A stretch of DNA of 64,000 bases from Sphingomonadaceae bacterium (GCA_016000085.1 JAECRT010000001.1:1-64000), one strand, 5' to 3'; counted from the stretch's first letter, positions 33,227 through 41,971 are shown. Program-made: numbers and translations. The notes: generated by a model from the letters alone, not told the origin.

Positions 33227-34900
33227 ATGGTGAAACTGCGCGCCCTCGCACCACTTGAAGAACCCAATTTCCGTCGGATCTGGTCCGCCAGCCTGTTATC
33301 CAACTTGGGTCAGTTGGTGCTGGGCGTCGCAGCTGCCTGGCAAATGACGAAGCTCACCAATTCACCCGAAATGGTGGCGCTGGTGCAGAGTGCGCTTATG
33401 CTGCCGCTGATGCTGGTCGCCGTCCCCGCTGGCGCCATTGCCGACATGTTCGACCGACGCAAGATCGCGATCAGCGGCCTGATATTTTCCTGTCTGTCCG
33501 CGGGGCTGCTGACTCTGTTATCCGCCCTGGGCCTGGCCGGTCCCTGGATATTGTTGGCCTTCTGCTTCCTGATCGGCGCGGGTGTCGCGCTGTACAGCCC
33601 TTCCTGGCAAGCCTCCATTCCCGAACAGGTGTTGCCTGAACATCTGCCCGCCGCCGTCGCGTTGGGTTCAGTCAGCTACAATATCGCGCGCAGCTTCGGT
33701 CCCGCGCTGGGCGGCCTGCTGGTCGTGGCGCTTGGCGCGACCGCCGTGTTCGGGATCACTGCCTTCCTCTATCTGCCACTGATGCTGGCTTTCGCCGTGT
33801 GGAACCGACGCCACGTGCCGCCGCGCCTGCCGCCCGAACGGATAGACCGCGCGATCATCTCGGGCATCCGCTATGCCGTGTACGCCGCGCCGGTACGCGC
33901 GGTGATGATCCGCGCCGCCGCCTATGGCATCGCCTATGGCGCAATCGCGGCCTTGACGCCGCTAATTGCCCGCGACTTGCTCGACGGCAACGCAGGCACT
34001 TTTGGCATATTGCTCGGCGCTGGTGGCATCGGTGCGGTGTGCGGGGCCCTGTTCGTCAGCGAAATACGGGAGCGCATGTCGATGGACCGGGCCATGGCGC
34101 TATGCGTTATGGTCGCTTCGATCGCGATCGTCACCGTCGCCTTTTCGCGCAGTTTGCCCCTCAGCTTCATCGCTCTGGTCGTTGCGGGCGCGGCCAATAT
34201 GATCGTCATTTCGCTGTTGAACGTCGCCATGCAGTTTTCGGTGCCGCGCTGGGTGACGGCGCGGGCGCTGGCCTGGTTCACTTCGTCGCTGACCGGTGGC
34301 ATCGCCTTTGGCGCGTGGATGTGGGGCAGGCTGGCAGGCGAGATCGGCATCAGCCATACGGTGGCGATTTCCGGAGGGGTACTGCTGCTGATGCCAGTGC
34401 TTGCCCTCGTCTCGCCGTTGCGCGACATCGGCCGGGACAATCTGACTTCCGTCGATATGAGGGGCGACCCCGATATCGAACTGGCGTTGAGTGGCCGCAG
34501 CGGGCCGATCCGGATCGAGATCGACTATCATGTCGACCCCGATCTGGCGCGCAGCTTCTATGACGTCATGCGCAAGATGCAGCGGGCGCGCTTGCGCAAT
34601 GGGGGTTATGGCTGGACGATTTCGCGCGATCTGGGGGATCGCACGCTGTGGACCGAACATTACGAATTTCCGACCTGGCAGGATTATCTGCGCAATCGCG
34701 AACGCTTCACCGAAGCCGATCGCGCGCTCCAGAAGGAAGTAGATACCTTTTGCACGCCGATGGAGGGCAATCGTGTCCGTCGCCGTCTTCAGCGGCCTTT
34801 CGGCTCTGTCCGCTGGAAAGCGGATACACCTGATCCCAGTACCGATATCATCGATATGGTTTTGCCATGGAATCTGTTCAGGCGACGGGATGGGCAATAG
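33227..34900 (+). CDS. MFS transporter with C-terminal soluble domain
   Basis: This 557-residue major-facilitator protein resembles the MFS_3/EntS-type exporters. It has about 12 hydrophobic segments over the first 400 residues and the loop motif ADMFDRRKIAI between helices 2 and 3. The last 150 residues (from IRIEIDYHVDPDLARSFYDV) form a soluble tail resembling a small ferredoxin-like fold, as is common in this subfamily. The start is uncertain: the frame is open from 33056, inside the SnoaL-like gene. The ATG at 33227 directly precedes the first family-conserved segment but has a poor ribosome-binding site. It may export a toxic intermediate or end product. Confidence 0.83.
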   Translation: MVKLRALAPLEEPNFRRIWSASLLSNLGQLVLGVAAAWQMTKLTNSPEMVALVQSALMLPLMLVAVPAGAIADMFDRRKIAISGLIFSCLSAGLLTLLSALGLAGPWILLAFCFLIGAGVALYSPSWQASIPEQVLPEHLPAAVALGSVSYNIARSFGPALGGLLVVALGATAVFGITAFLYLPLMLAFAVWNRRHVPPRLPPERIDRAIISGIRYAVYAAPVRAVMIRAAAYGIAYGAIAALTPLIARDLLDGNAGTFGILLGAGGIGAVCGALFVSEIRERMSMDRAMALCVMVASIAIVTVAFSRSLPLSFIALVVAGAANMIVISLLNVAMQFSVPRWVTARALAWFTSSLTGGIAFGAWMWGRLAGEIGISHTVAISGGVLLLMPVLALVSPLRDIGRDNLTSVDMRGDPDIELALSGRSGPIRIEIDYHVDPDLARSFYDVMRKMQRARLRNGGYGWTISRDLGDRTLWTEHYEFPTWQDYLRNRERFTEADRALQKEVDTFCTPMEGNRVRRRLQRPFGSVRWKADTPDPSTDIIDMVLPWNLFRRRDGQ

Positions 34901-35023
34901 CGGCGCTCGGAAGGATGGCGCCCCGCGAAGCTGAACCTGCGATGACATGATGGTTCAGGAACGCGCCAGCGCCGCTGTGGAATAAGCGGGGCAACGTTAC
35001 AGAACAGAGCGTTAGAGGAGACT

Positions 35024-35395
35024 ATGATGATCTTTCGCAAGTCCGTTATCGCCGCCGCGCTGGCCGCCGCGACTATCACCGCCTCCATTCCAGCGGCCGC
35101 CCTTGCTGGCGACGGTGGCCGTCGCTGGAGTGAGAATCGGGACCATCGGGGTCATGATGCGCGGCGCTACCATGGCCGTGATCGCTATGCCGACCGTCGC
35201 GGCTATCGTGATAATCGGCGCGATGACCGTTGCCGCAAGTCGGGCGGCACGACCGGTCTGCTGCTCGGCGGTGTAGCGGGCGCATTGCTGGGCCGGGCCG
35301 TTGATACGCAAGGCGACCGCGCACCCGGCACTATCATCGGCGCAGGTGCAGGCGCGCTCGCCGGGCGAGCCGTTGATCGCAACTCCAGCTGCTAA
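35024..35395 (+). CDS. periplasmic or outer-membrane glycine-zipper protein
   Basis: This 123-residue protein has a signal peptide (KSVIAAALAAATITAS, cleavage probably after AALA near residue 28). A very basic Arg/His/Asp/Tyr-rich linker (residues 30-72) follows. The C-terminal glycine-zipper segment reads GLLLGGVAGALLGRAV, then IIGAGAGALAGRAV, as in 17-kDa-antigen/Rcc01698-like proteins. It is probably anchored in the outer membrane or periplasm. AGAGGAG precedes the ATG-ATG start. It appears unrelated to the surrounding catabolism. Confidence 0.85.
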   Translation: MMIFRKSVIAAALAAATITASIPAAALAGDGGRRWSENRDHRGHDARRYHGRDRYADRRGYRDNRRDDRCRKSGGTTGLLLGGVAGALLGRAVDTQGDRAPGTIIGAGAGALAGRAVDRNSSC

Positions 35396-35494
35396 AAGCC
35401 TGAACCTGACCGCCCCCCGCCAGCGCCGTATCCGGCGGTGCGGGGGCGGCAATGCCATTGCCTTTGTCGATACCCCGCTATACTCAGACAAAAT

Positions 35495-36361
35495 ATGAGG
35501 CAGCAGACGATTATCGCGGTGGATTGGGGCACGACCAACCGGCGAGCCTATCGGATCGAGAATGGCGCGGTCATCCAGACCGAGCAGGACACGCTGGGCG
35601 TGACGGCTGTGTCACCGGGCGGTTTCCCCACTGAAATAGAGAGATTGCGCGCACGCCATGGCGGCGCGCCGATGTTGCTGGCCGGGATGGTCGGCTCCAA
35701 TCGTGGCTGGATGGATGCGGGCTATGTCCCCACGGCTGCGACGCTGGAGGCGCTGGCTGGCGCGGTCGTGCGGCCGATTGACGGCGTGATGATCGCGCCG
35801 GGCGTCCGCCATGTCGAGGCGCGGCGCGGCGATGTTATGCGCGGTGAGGAGGTCCAGTTGCTGGGCGCAGTCGCGGCGGGTCTTGCGCCGGACGACGCAC
35901 TGCTATGCCAGCCGGGCACCCATTGCAAATGGGCGCAGATGCAAGGCGGCGCGATCGCATCCTTCGTCACCGCAATGACGGGCGAGATGTTCGCGCTGCT
36001 AAAGGGGCACGCATTGATCGGTCAGGAAATGACCGGCCCGGTTACGCCGGGCGATGCCTTTGTCGAAGGCGTGCATGAATCCGGGCGCGGCGACCTTCTT
36101 GCCTCGCTGTTCGGTGTTCGACCGGCCAGTCTGTTGGGCTTGCGCGACCGCGAAGACGCCGCCGCTTTCGTTAGTGGCCTGCTGATCGGCGCCGATTGCG
36201 CCGCGCATGCCGGGAAACGCGATGTCCATCTGCTCGCCGACCCCGCGCTGGGCGCGCTCTATGCCTGCGCCATTGCGGAATTGGGTGGTTCATCGGTGCT
36301 GGTCGACAGCCATGCGGCCTTTGTCGCGGGCGCCAACCGTCTTTGGGAGTATCTGTCATGA
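35495..36361 (+). CDS. dgoK: 2-dehydro-3-deoxygalactonokinase
   Basis: This 288-residue kinase phosphorylates 2-keto-3-deoxygalactonate at O6 with ATP in the De Ley-Doudoroff galactonate pathway (cytoplasm). The N-terminus IIAVDWGTTNRRAYR is the DgoK phosphate-binding motif, and CQPGTHCKWAQM with FVTAMTGEMFALL is a further family block. The ATG at 35495 was preferred because the upstream extension lacks family text. Its stop overlaps the aldolase start (ATGA), giving the usual dgoK-dgoA pair. No TACGCA motif lies upstream, so it probably belongs to general sugar metabolism. It could serve a galactose-type sugar released from a glycoside. Confidence 0.92.
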   Translation: MRQQTIIAVDWGTTNRRAYRIENGAVIQTEQDTLGVTAVSPGGFPTEIERLRARHGGAPMLLAGMVGSNRGWMDAGYVPTAATLEALAGAVVRPIDGVMIAPGVRHVEARRGDVMRGEEVQLLGAVAAGLAPDDALLCQPGTHCKWAQMQGGAIASFVTAMTGEMFALLKGHALIGQEMTGPVTPGDAFVEGVHESGRGDLLASLFGVRPASLLGLRDREDAAAFVSGLLIGADCAAHAGKRDVHLLADPALGALYACAIAELGGSSVLVDSHAAFVAGANRLWEYLS

Positions 36362-36981
36362 GCCTTGATTTTCCGACCGCTTTTGCCCGCTGCCCGCTGG
36401 TCGCCATTCTGCGCGGCGTTCGCCCGGACGAAGTGGAAGCGATCGGCGACGCATTGGTCCATGCCGGTTTCACTCTGATCGAAGTACCGATGAACTCGCC
36501 TGATCCGCTGGACAGCATCGCGCGCCTAGCACGCCGGTTCGCAGGACGTGCACTGGTCGGCGCTGGCACGGTGCTGACTGTCGAGCAGGTCATCGAAGTA
36601 CGCGCAGCGGGCGGCCAGCTTGTCATTTCCCCCAACAGCGACATTGCCGTGATCGCCGCGACGGCAAAGACAGGTATGATATCCATGCCGGGCTATTTCA
36701 CCCCCACCGAAGGGTTCGCAGCGATTGCGGCGGGCGCTTCCGCGCTCAAGCTTTTCCCCGCCGAAGCCGCGACCCCGGCCGTACTCAAAGCGCAGCGTGC
36801 CGTCCTGCCAAAGGATCTGCCCCTGCTGGTGGTGGGCGGGATCAGTCCCGACAATATGACACCATGGCGGGACGCGGGCGCGAACGGATTTGGTCTGGGA
36901 TCTTCCCTCTACAAGGTCGGCGCGACCGCCGGAGAGGTAGGGCAGGCCGCACGCGCCTTCATCCAGGCATGGCAGCGGTGA
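36358..36981 (+). CDS. dgoA: 2-dehydro-3-deoxy-6-phosphogalactonate aldolase
   Basis: This 207-residue class I aldolase splits 2-keto-3-deoxy-6-phosphogalactonate into pyruvate and glyceraldehyde 3-phosphate. It has the KDPG-aldolase-family blocks CPLVAILRGVRPDE, TLIEVPMNSPD (with the catalytic Glu), GAGTVLT, and SALKLFPAEA containing the Schiff-base Lys, then VGGISPDN. The ATG at 36358 overlaps the dgoK stop by four bases, so the two are translationally coupled. KDPG and KDPGal aldolases are alike; the pairing with dgoK decides for the galactonate form. Confidence 0.92.
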   Translation: MSLDFPTAFARCPLVAILRGVRPDEVEAIGDALVHAGFTLIEVPMNSPDPLDSIARLARRFAGRALVGAGTVLTVEQVIEVRAAGGQLVISPNSDIAVIAATAKTGMISMPGYFTPTEGFAAIAAGASALKLFPAEAATPAVLKAQRAVLPKDLPLLVVGGISPDNMTPWRDAGANGFGLGSSLYKVGATAGEVGQAARAFIQAWQR

Positions 36982-37073
36982 AAGCGGTGACGCCGTTCTG
37001 CTAATGCGATTGACTCGCGCCATCCCCTTCCTTTAACCCCGGAACAATCGTTCCGTCCGTTAGAGGAATAATC

Positions 37074-37151
37074 ATGCACTGCCCCATGGGCCTTGGGCTG
37101 TTTGCACCGATCCTCGCCGCCGTGCCAGCCATGGACGCGCTGCGGTCATGA
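37074..37151 (+). CDS. small open frame upstream of DUF3649 gene
   Basis: ATG at 37074 follows AGAGGAATAATC, a reasonable ribosome-binding site, and encodes 25 residues (MHCPMGLGLFAPILAAVPAM, then DALRS). Its stop overlaps the next start by four bases (ATGA). It could be a leader peptide that couples translation of the membrane cluster, or a short membrane peptide. Nothing in its sequence points to a function. Confidence 0.4.
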   Translation: MHCPMGLGLFAPILAAVPAMDALRS

Positions 37152-37456
37152 CGGCGCGCGTTTATCGGGGCAGGCCAAGCGGCTGGCGCTATCGCGCCAA
37201 TGTCGCGATCCGCACACTGACGGCGACGGTCGGGGGCTATGTCGTCGCCGCGCTGACCGCGGCAATGCTCGCGCGCACGCTCCCCCTCTCCCGTGTGGAG
37301 GCCGTGACCACCGGCACGATGCTTGCCTATCTGGTCGTGCCGGGCGTTGCCGTATGGGCTTTCCTCGCGCGCGGACCGTGGCGGGCATTGGCGAGCGTGA
37401 TCATGATCGCCGCGCTGCTGGGCCTGACCGTCTGGATGGCGGGACCACCCGCATGA
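37148..37456 (+). CDS. DUF3649-family small membrane protein
   Basis: This 102-residue protein has three predicted membrane segments (around residues 23-43, 56-75 and 80-98) and a basic N-terminus. It matches the small DUF3649 proteins that precede PepSY-type reductase proteins in proteobacterial clusters linked to iron or siderophore uptake. Its ends overlap both neighbours by ATGA, so the three genes from here to 39269 form one tight unit. The function is not established. Confidence 0.78.
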   Translation: MTARVYRGRPSGWRYRANVAIRTLTATVGGYVVAALTAAMLARTLPLSRVEAVTTGTMLAYLVVPGVAVWAFLARGPWRALASVIMIAALLGLTVWMAGPPA

Positions 37457-38955
37457 GCGCAGTGCGCGAAGGCGCGCGGCAGGCGATGGCCTGGCTGCAC
37501 GGCTGGACCGGACTGCTGCTCGGCCATATCCTCTTTATCATGTGCCTCACCGGCACGCTGACCGTGTTCAAGCCGGAAATCAGCCGCTGGATGCGCTCCG
37601 AAACGAGCGCAGCTGCTTCGCCGACCGCTGCCATCATCACGGCGACGAACTGGCTTCAACGCAACACAGGCAAGACGACCGGCTGGTACCTGACCGCGCC
37701 CGACGATCGTTCGACCATGGTCGAGGGCAGCTATGACAATGACGGCGCCTTTCTCACCCGCGCCTTCGATCCGCTGACCGGTGCGCCAGTCGTGCGCGAA
37801 ACATTGGGCGGGGAGTTTTTCTACAGGCTCCATTTCGAACTGGAATTGCCCTATCCGTGGGGGCGGCTGTTGGCCTCGCTGGCGGCGATGCTGATGCTTG
37901 TCGGGCTGGTAACGGGAATCATCGCGCACAAGCGCATCCTCAAGGACATTTTCACCTTTCGCCCGGCCAAGGGGCAGCGGTCCTGGCTCGATGGCCATAA
38001 TGCGCTGGGCGTGCTGGCGATGCCCTTTCATATCATGATCACCTTCACCGGGCTGATCACGCTGGCCTCGCTCAACATGCCTTGGGGCATCACGGCGGGC
38101 TATGGACAGAATGTGGAGGCGCTATTTGCTGACCTTGCCCCCGGCGCGGTCGACCGCGAGGCGACGGGCGAAAAAAGCCCCCTCGCTCCCATCGCCCCGA
38201 TGCTGACCCAAGCGCAGCAGCAGTTCGGCGGCACGCCGATCGGTCGCGTCTATATCTTCAATCCAGGTGATCGGAATGCAGTGGTCACCATCTATCCCAC
38301 TGACCGCAACGCGATCGGCTATATGCCCGGCGAGGTCAGCTTCGACGGCTCGACCGGGCAATTGCTCAAGGGATGGACCGAACATCGCCTTGGCCTGCGC
38401 AGCTATCAAACCATCTATGGCCTGCACATGGCCCGCTTCGCGCCGTCAGTGACCCGCTGGCTCTATTTTCTGGGCGGCGCGATGCTGACCATGGCGATCG
38501 CGACGGGGATGCAATTATGGGTCGTCAAACGGCGCGAGCGCGCGCCGCTGTCGGTCGGCAACAGGTTGCTCGAACGACTCAATATCGGGGTGATCGCGGG
38601 CGTGCCGATCGGCGCGGCGGCCTATCTGATCGCCAATCGGCTGATCCCGGTAGGCCTGATCGACCGCCCTGCGCTGGAGGTATCGGTCGCCCTATGGAGC
38701 GCGGGGGCAGCGGTCGTCATCGGAATGGTGCTGCGCCCCACACTCGGCTGGCCGCTGCTGCTGGGGACATTGGCTTTGACGTGCGCTGCGGCGGCGGCGT
38801 TGGGACCGATATGGGCCAGCCATGGCGCGATGCTCGCGATCAACCTGATGCTCGTCGCTTTCGCCCTCGCGCTTGTCCCCGTCGTCCGGCGGCAGGTGCG
38901 TAAGCGGCGCACGCCCGCAACGCCGACGCGTCGGCGCAGGGCTGTGCCCGCATGA
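37453..38955 (+). CDS. PepSY-associated transmembrane protein
   Basis: This 500-residue inner-membrane protein starts with MAWLHGWTGLLLGHILFIMC, the PepSY_TM first helix. It continues with a periplasmic domain (NWLQRNTGKTTGWYLTAPDD), further helices with His residues (YRLHFELELP, IAHKRILKDIFTF, GHNALGVLAMPFHIMI), and a hydrophobic C-terminus. These His-bearing helices resemble ferric-siderophore reductases of the FecR/PiuB-like group. With DUF3649 and DUF3325 partners it probably works with a TonB-type iron-siderophore system, reducing or releasing iron. The cognate receptor is not adjacent. Confidence 0.85.
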   Translation: MSAVREGARQAMAWLHGWTGLLLGHILFIMCLTGTLTVFKPEISRWMRSETSAAASPTAAIITATNWLQRNTGKTTGWYLTAPDDRSTMVEGSYDNDGAFLTRAFDPLTGAPVVRETLGGEFFYRLHFELELPYPWGRLLASLAAMLMLVGLVTGIIAHKRILKDIFTFRPAKGQRSWLDGHNALGVLAMPFHIMITFTGLITLASLNMPWGITAGYGQNVEALFADLAPGAVDREATGEKSPLAPIAPMLTQAQQQFGGTPIGRVYIFNPGDRNAVVTIYPTDRNAIGYMPGEVSFDGSTGQLLKGWTEHRLGLRSYQTIYGLHMARFAPSVTRWLYFLGGAMLTMAIATGMQLWVVKRRERAPLSVGNRLLERLNIGVIAGVPIGAAAYLIANRLIPVGLIDRPALEVSVALWSAGAAVVIGMVLRPTLGWPLLLGTLALTCAAAAALGPIWASHGAMLAINLMLVAFALALVPVVRRQVRKRRTPATPTRRRRAVPA

Positions 38956-39269
38956 CGATGGTTGGGCTGCTTTATCTGGGCCTGTTCGCGCTGGCGACGG
39001 GCATGGCCCGGCACAAGCCCGCACTCGCCGGGCCATGGCAACAGGCCAGGTTCGCGCCGTGGCGTGCACCGATTGGCTGGACGTTGCTGGCGCTATCGCT
39101 GCTGGCCGCGATGCGAGACTGGGACGGCGGCGTAGGGCTGGTAAGTTGGTGTGGCCTGCTCCCGATTGCCGGGGGCGCGTTGATGCTGGGCTTTACCTAT
39201 CGCCCCGTCTGGTTGCGCATCGGACTGGCCGTAGCGCTGGCGCTCGTGATCGCGGGCCTTCTGTTCTAG
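38952..39269 (+). CDS. DUF3325-family small membrane protein
   Basis: This 105-residue protein has four short hydrophobic segments and the motif MVGLLYLGLFALATGMARH at the N-terminus, typical of DUF3325 proteins. It overlaps the PepSY gene by ATGA and ends the cluster. These proteins follow PepSY-type genes in many proteobacteria; their role is unknown. Confidence 0.75.
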   Translation: MTMVGLLYLGLFALATGMARHKPALAGPWQQARFAPWRAPIGWTLLALSLLAAMRDWDGGVGLVSWCGLLPIAGGALMLGFTYRPVWLRIGLAVALALVIAGLLF

Positions 39270-39311
39270 CGTCAAATCCGGTTTTGAAGGAGGATCTAAC
39301 GCTTCTTCCAA

Positions 39312-39348
39312 GGAGCGAGGAGGGGGGCATGCCACCTCCCCTCGCCTT
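39312..39348. terminator. imperfect hairpin between convergent genes
   Basis: AAGGAGCGAGGAGGGG (from about 39310) can pair with CCACCTCCCCTCGCCTT (39332-39348) with a small bulge, between the PepSY cluster and the OYE gene. It probably serves as a shared terminator; there is no clear T-run. Confidence 0.4.
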
Positions 39349-39353
39349 AGATA

Positions 39354-41495
39354 TCAGCGCCCCATGGCGGCGACGGCTTCGGCCGCTCCACGAATCGCAC
39401 CTTCGATATAGGTAACGCCGGTGCCATCACCGATCTCGGTCACATCATGGCCGGCCGTGCGTAACGCGTCAGCCAGCGTGGAATCGCCATGCGCGCCCAT
39501 GGCAACGACGACATGGTCTGCGGCTATGTTTTGCGTCTCGCCCTTTTCGTTGGTGAAGCTGACGATCTGTTTGCCGATACGGATATCAGTGGAGCTGGGG
39601 AACATGGCGACACCATGCTCCTGCAACTCGGAAAGCAATCGCATCCGTCGCACCAACAGCAGCCCCCCCCCGAATTTCGGCGCTTCGCCCACGATGGTGA
39701 CTTCACGGCCGCGTTCCATCAGGAACTCCGCCAGTTCGCAACCGACCAGTTCGCCGCCGATGATGGTGACGCGCTTGCCCAGTGGCATCCAGCTATGTGT
39801 CGCCTTGCGCACCAGCTCCAGATTGGAGGTCGCGCCCGTTGCTGCACCGACTTTGGTTGCGATGCGGGTCGCCCAACTCGTCTTGCGGCGGATTGAGGCG
39901 CTATCCTCGCCCAGCATCATGCCGCGCAGATCGTCGCCCGACAGCACGAAATCCTGGTCATTGCCGGGGATAGGGGGCATGTCGCGCACCGCGCCGACAG
40001 CGACGATCACCTTGTCTGGCTTCAGGCTGGTAATCAGTTCGGGCGTTGCTTGCGTCTTGAGCCGTACTTCCACGGAAAACTTGCCGATCTCCCGCCGCAG
40101 CCAGTTCAGCAGCCGCTCATTGGGCTCATAGGCAAGGGCCGCAAAGCGCAGCGTCCCGCCCAGCCGGTCCGATTTCTCGATCAGCGTTACCTTCGCGCCA
40201 GCCTTGCTCAACCGCAGCGCCGCTTCCATTCCACCGGGACCGCCGCCGATGATAACGGCACGGCCGGGCACAACCGCAGGGGACCAGTCGAGATCCTCAT
40301 ACCCTGTTTCCGAGCGGACAGCGCAACGCACCTGTTCGCGCAGATAGGCCGTCGACACGCAGGTATAGCAATAAATGCAGGGACGGATATCCTCGGTTCG
40401 TCCCTCCGCCAGCTTCACCGGCAATTCAGGGTCGGCCAGGATTTTACGACCCATAGCCAGGAAGTCGAACTGCCCGTCAGTCAGCGCCTTCTGTCCCCGG
40501 TCCAACTCTACCCGGCCCGATGCGATCACCGGAATATTCACAGCTTTACGAATAGCAGCGGCAAATTCCAGATGGATACCCGGCTCATGCGGGATATTGG
40601 AGGCCGAGTGCAGCTTGCCTTGTCCCACATCATGATAGGCGGTGACGGTAATGCCGTCGGCGCCTGCCGCTTCTATCATCGGCGCAAGCTCTATTGCATG
40701 GTCGATGGTGATGCCATTTTTCTTGCCCATCTCGCGCGAGTCCATTTTGACCCACATCGGAAAGTCGGGACCGACGGCCTCGCGCACCGCGCGCACTACT
40801 TCCAGCAGCAGGCGCGCGCGCCCCTTCAGATCTCCGCCATAATCGTCAGTGCGCGTATTGGTCGAAGGAGACATGAAGGAGGAGAGGAGATAGCCGTGGC
40901 CGCCATGGATTTCGATACCGTCGAAACCCGCAGCCTTGGATCGCGCCGCAGCGGCTGCGAACTGCTGCACAGCAACGGCAATATCTTCTTTCTCCAACAC
41001 CTTGATTTTCGGCATAACGCCACCGGCAAAGGCGGCCAGTTCCTCCGGCAAGAAATAGTTCGGAAAATCTCCCGAGAAAGCAGGCGGGATGGATGGCCCC
41101 CATAGTGGGTGGCCATCTCCGGCTGAATAAGTCGCCACCAGGCCACCGTGATGAAGCTGTGATGCGATGCGTCCACCGGCGGCGTGGACTGCGTCGACTA
41201 GGCGTTTGAGGCCCGGGAGGAAACGATCGTCAGAAATGGCGGTTTGATGGGGTTGCACCGCACCCACTGGCCAGGCGACACCCGTCACCCCCATTACGAT
41301 CATGCCCGCGCCGCCTTTTGCATGAGCGACATGATAGTTGATAAGGCGCTCGCCGACCGATCCGTCTTCTTCAGCCAGACTTACGCCCATGGCCGTGACG
41401 AAAATCCGGTTTGGCACAGTCAGCGTGCCAATCCGGCCGGGGCTTGCCAAGGTCAAAGGCCCCGAGGATGCCTTGGGAGCAGCCACTGCCGACAT
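39354..41495 (-). CDS. OYE-family NADH:flavin oxidoreductase with Fe-S and FAD domains
   Basis: This 713-residue protein has the build of 2,4-dienoyl-CoA reductase FadH and of the bile-acid enzymes BaiCD/BaiH. An FMN-binding TIM barrel comes first (SQLHHGG; HGGHGYLLSSFMSPSTNTRT). A four-Cys iron-sulfur motif CIYCYTC with a further Cys 12 residues on (C-x2-C-x2-C-x11-C) follows. Next is an FAD/NAD(P) Rossmann domain (IIGGGPGGMEAALRLSKAG). Such enzymes reduce or oxidise C=C bonds conjugated to a carbonyl. In this context a ring-enone (delta-4 type) reductase is plausible; fatty dienoyl-CoA reduction is the alternative. The ATG at 41495 has GGAGAG upstream, and the palindrome TACGCGTA lies 22 bases in front of it. 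Confidence 0.9.
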   Translation of the reverse strand: MSAVAAPKASSGPLTLASPGRIGTLTVPNRIFVTAMGVSLAEEDGSVGERLINYHVAHAKGGAGMIVMGVTGVAWPVGAVQPHQTAISDDRFLPGLKRLVDAVHAAGGRIASQLHHGGLVATYSAGDGHPLWGPSIPPAFSGDFPNYFLPEELAAFAGGVMPKIKVLEKEDIAVAVQQFAAAAARSKAAGFDGIEIHGGHGYLLSSFMSPSTNTRTDDYGGDLKGRARLLLEVVRAVREAVGPDFPMWVKMDSREMGKKNGITIDHAIELAPMIEAAGADGITVTAYHDVGQGKLHSASNIPHEPGIHLEFAAAIRKAVNIPVIASGRVELDRGQKALTDGQFDFLAMGRKILADPELPVKLAEGRTEDIRPCIYCYTCVSTAYLREQVRCAVRSETGYEDLDWSPAVVPGRAVIIGGGPGGMEAALRLSKAGAKVTLIEKSDRLGGTLRFAALAYEPNERLLNWLRREIGKFSVEVRLKTQATPELITSLKPDKVIVAVGAVRDMPPIPGNDQDFVLSGDDLRGMMLGEDSASIRRKTSWATRIATKVGAATGATSNLELVRKATHSWMPLGKRVTIIGGELVGCELAEFLMERGREVTIVGEAPKFGGGLLLVRRMRLLSELQEHGVAMFPSSTDIRIGKQIVSFTNEKGETQNIAADHVVVAMGAHGDSTLADALRTAGHDVTEIGDGTGVTYIEGAIRGAAEAVAAMGR

Positions 41496-41516
41496 TCTAT
41501 CTCTCCTATATATCAA

Positions 41517-41524
41517 TACGCGTA
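41517..41524. promoter_or_regulatory. palindromic TACGCGTA motif
   Basis: TACGCGTA is a perfect 8-base palindrome made of two TACG half-sites, 22 bases upstream of the OYE start. A related CGCGTA lies at 41582-41587. It belongs to the recurring motif set and shows that the site may have dyad symmetry. Confidence 0.42.
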
Positions 41525-41727
41525 ACTTTTATCTTTTTGTATCACGCTTAGTAGCGTTAGTCTCATAAAATAATCTGTTATCGCGTAGATATGGTGCGGC
41601 CAAATGGATGCGCGCCGCACGTCCCGTGATGGCTTGATGGGTGATTGCAGATGCAATGACCGGCGCGCTTTTTTGCGCTTGTCCGCTTGCCCCGTCGGCT
41701 CCTGAAGTTGTCAACGCGTTGGTGAAT

Positions 41728-41958
41728 CAGGCCTTTATCTGTTCCATTAATTCGATCCGGTGCCTTTGCGGGTCAAGGAGAACCGCCAATTGCAACCGGT
41801 GGCCTGCGACCTCTGTGACGGGCATCTCCTTCGCGGGAACTCAATCGCGCGATCGTCCCAAGACCCAAACTCTCGCTGTGGAAGCCTTCAGCAAGGACCA
41901 TATCCTTGACCTGGATCTTTGTGGAGCTAAAATTCCCCACGTTCATTATGCTATCCAT
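41728..41958 (-). pseudogene. VOC-family pseudogene
   Basis: On the minus strand the first frame begins MDSIMNVGNFSSTKIQVKDM and continues LAEGFHSESLGL, the start of a VOC (glyoxalase-fold) protein. A second frame holds the proper C-terminus, MPVTEVAGHRLQLAVLLDPQ then RHRIELMEQIKA, and a TGA at 41728-41730. Together they make only about 78 residues, against about 130 for a full protein, so the middle has been lost and the frame shifted. The intact VOC gene at 14923-15336 is a different family member. Confidence 0.7.
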
Positions 41959-41962
41959 ATAA

Positions 41963-41971
41963 TACGCATAT
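41963..41971 (+). promoter_or_regulatory. TACGCATAT motif upstream of DUF1214 gene
   Basis: TACGCATAT in the context ATAATACGCATATATTTG lies 75 bases before the DUF1214 start, in a strongly AT-rich stretch. It is identical over nine bases to the sites at 21428 and 61811. Confidence 0.42.

Noticed and set aside
37093-37452. A 620-residue version of the PepSY protein starting at 37093
   Set aside because: The extension overlaps the DUF3649 gene in another frame and is not protein-like; the ATG at 37453 directly begins the conserved PepSY_TM helix and overlaps the upstream stop.
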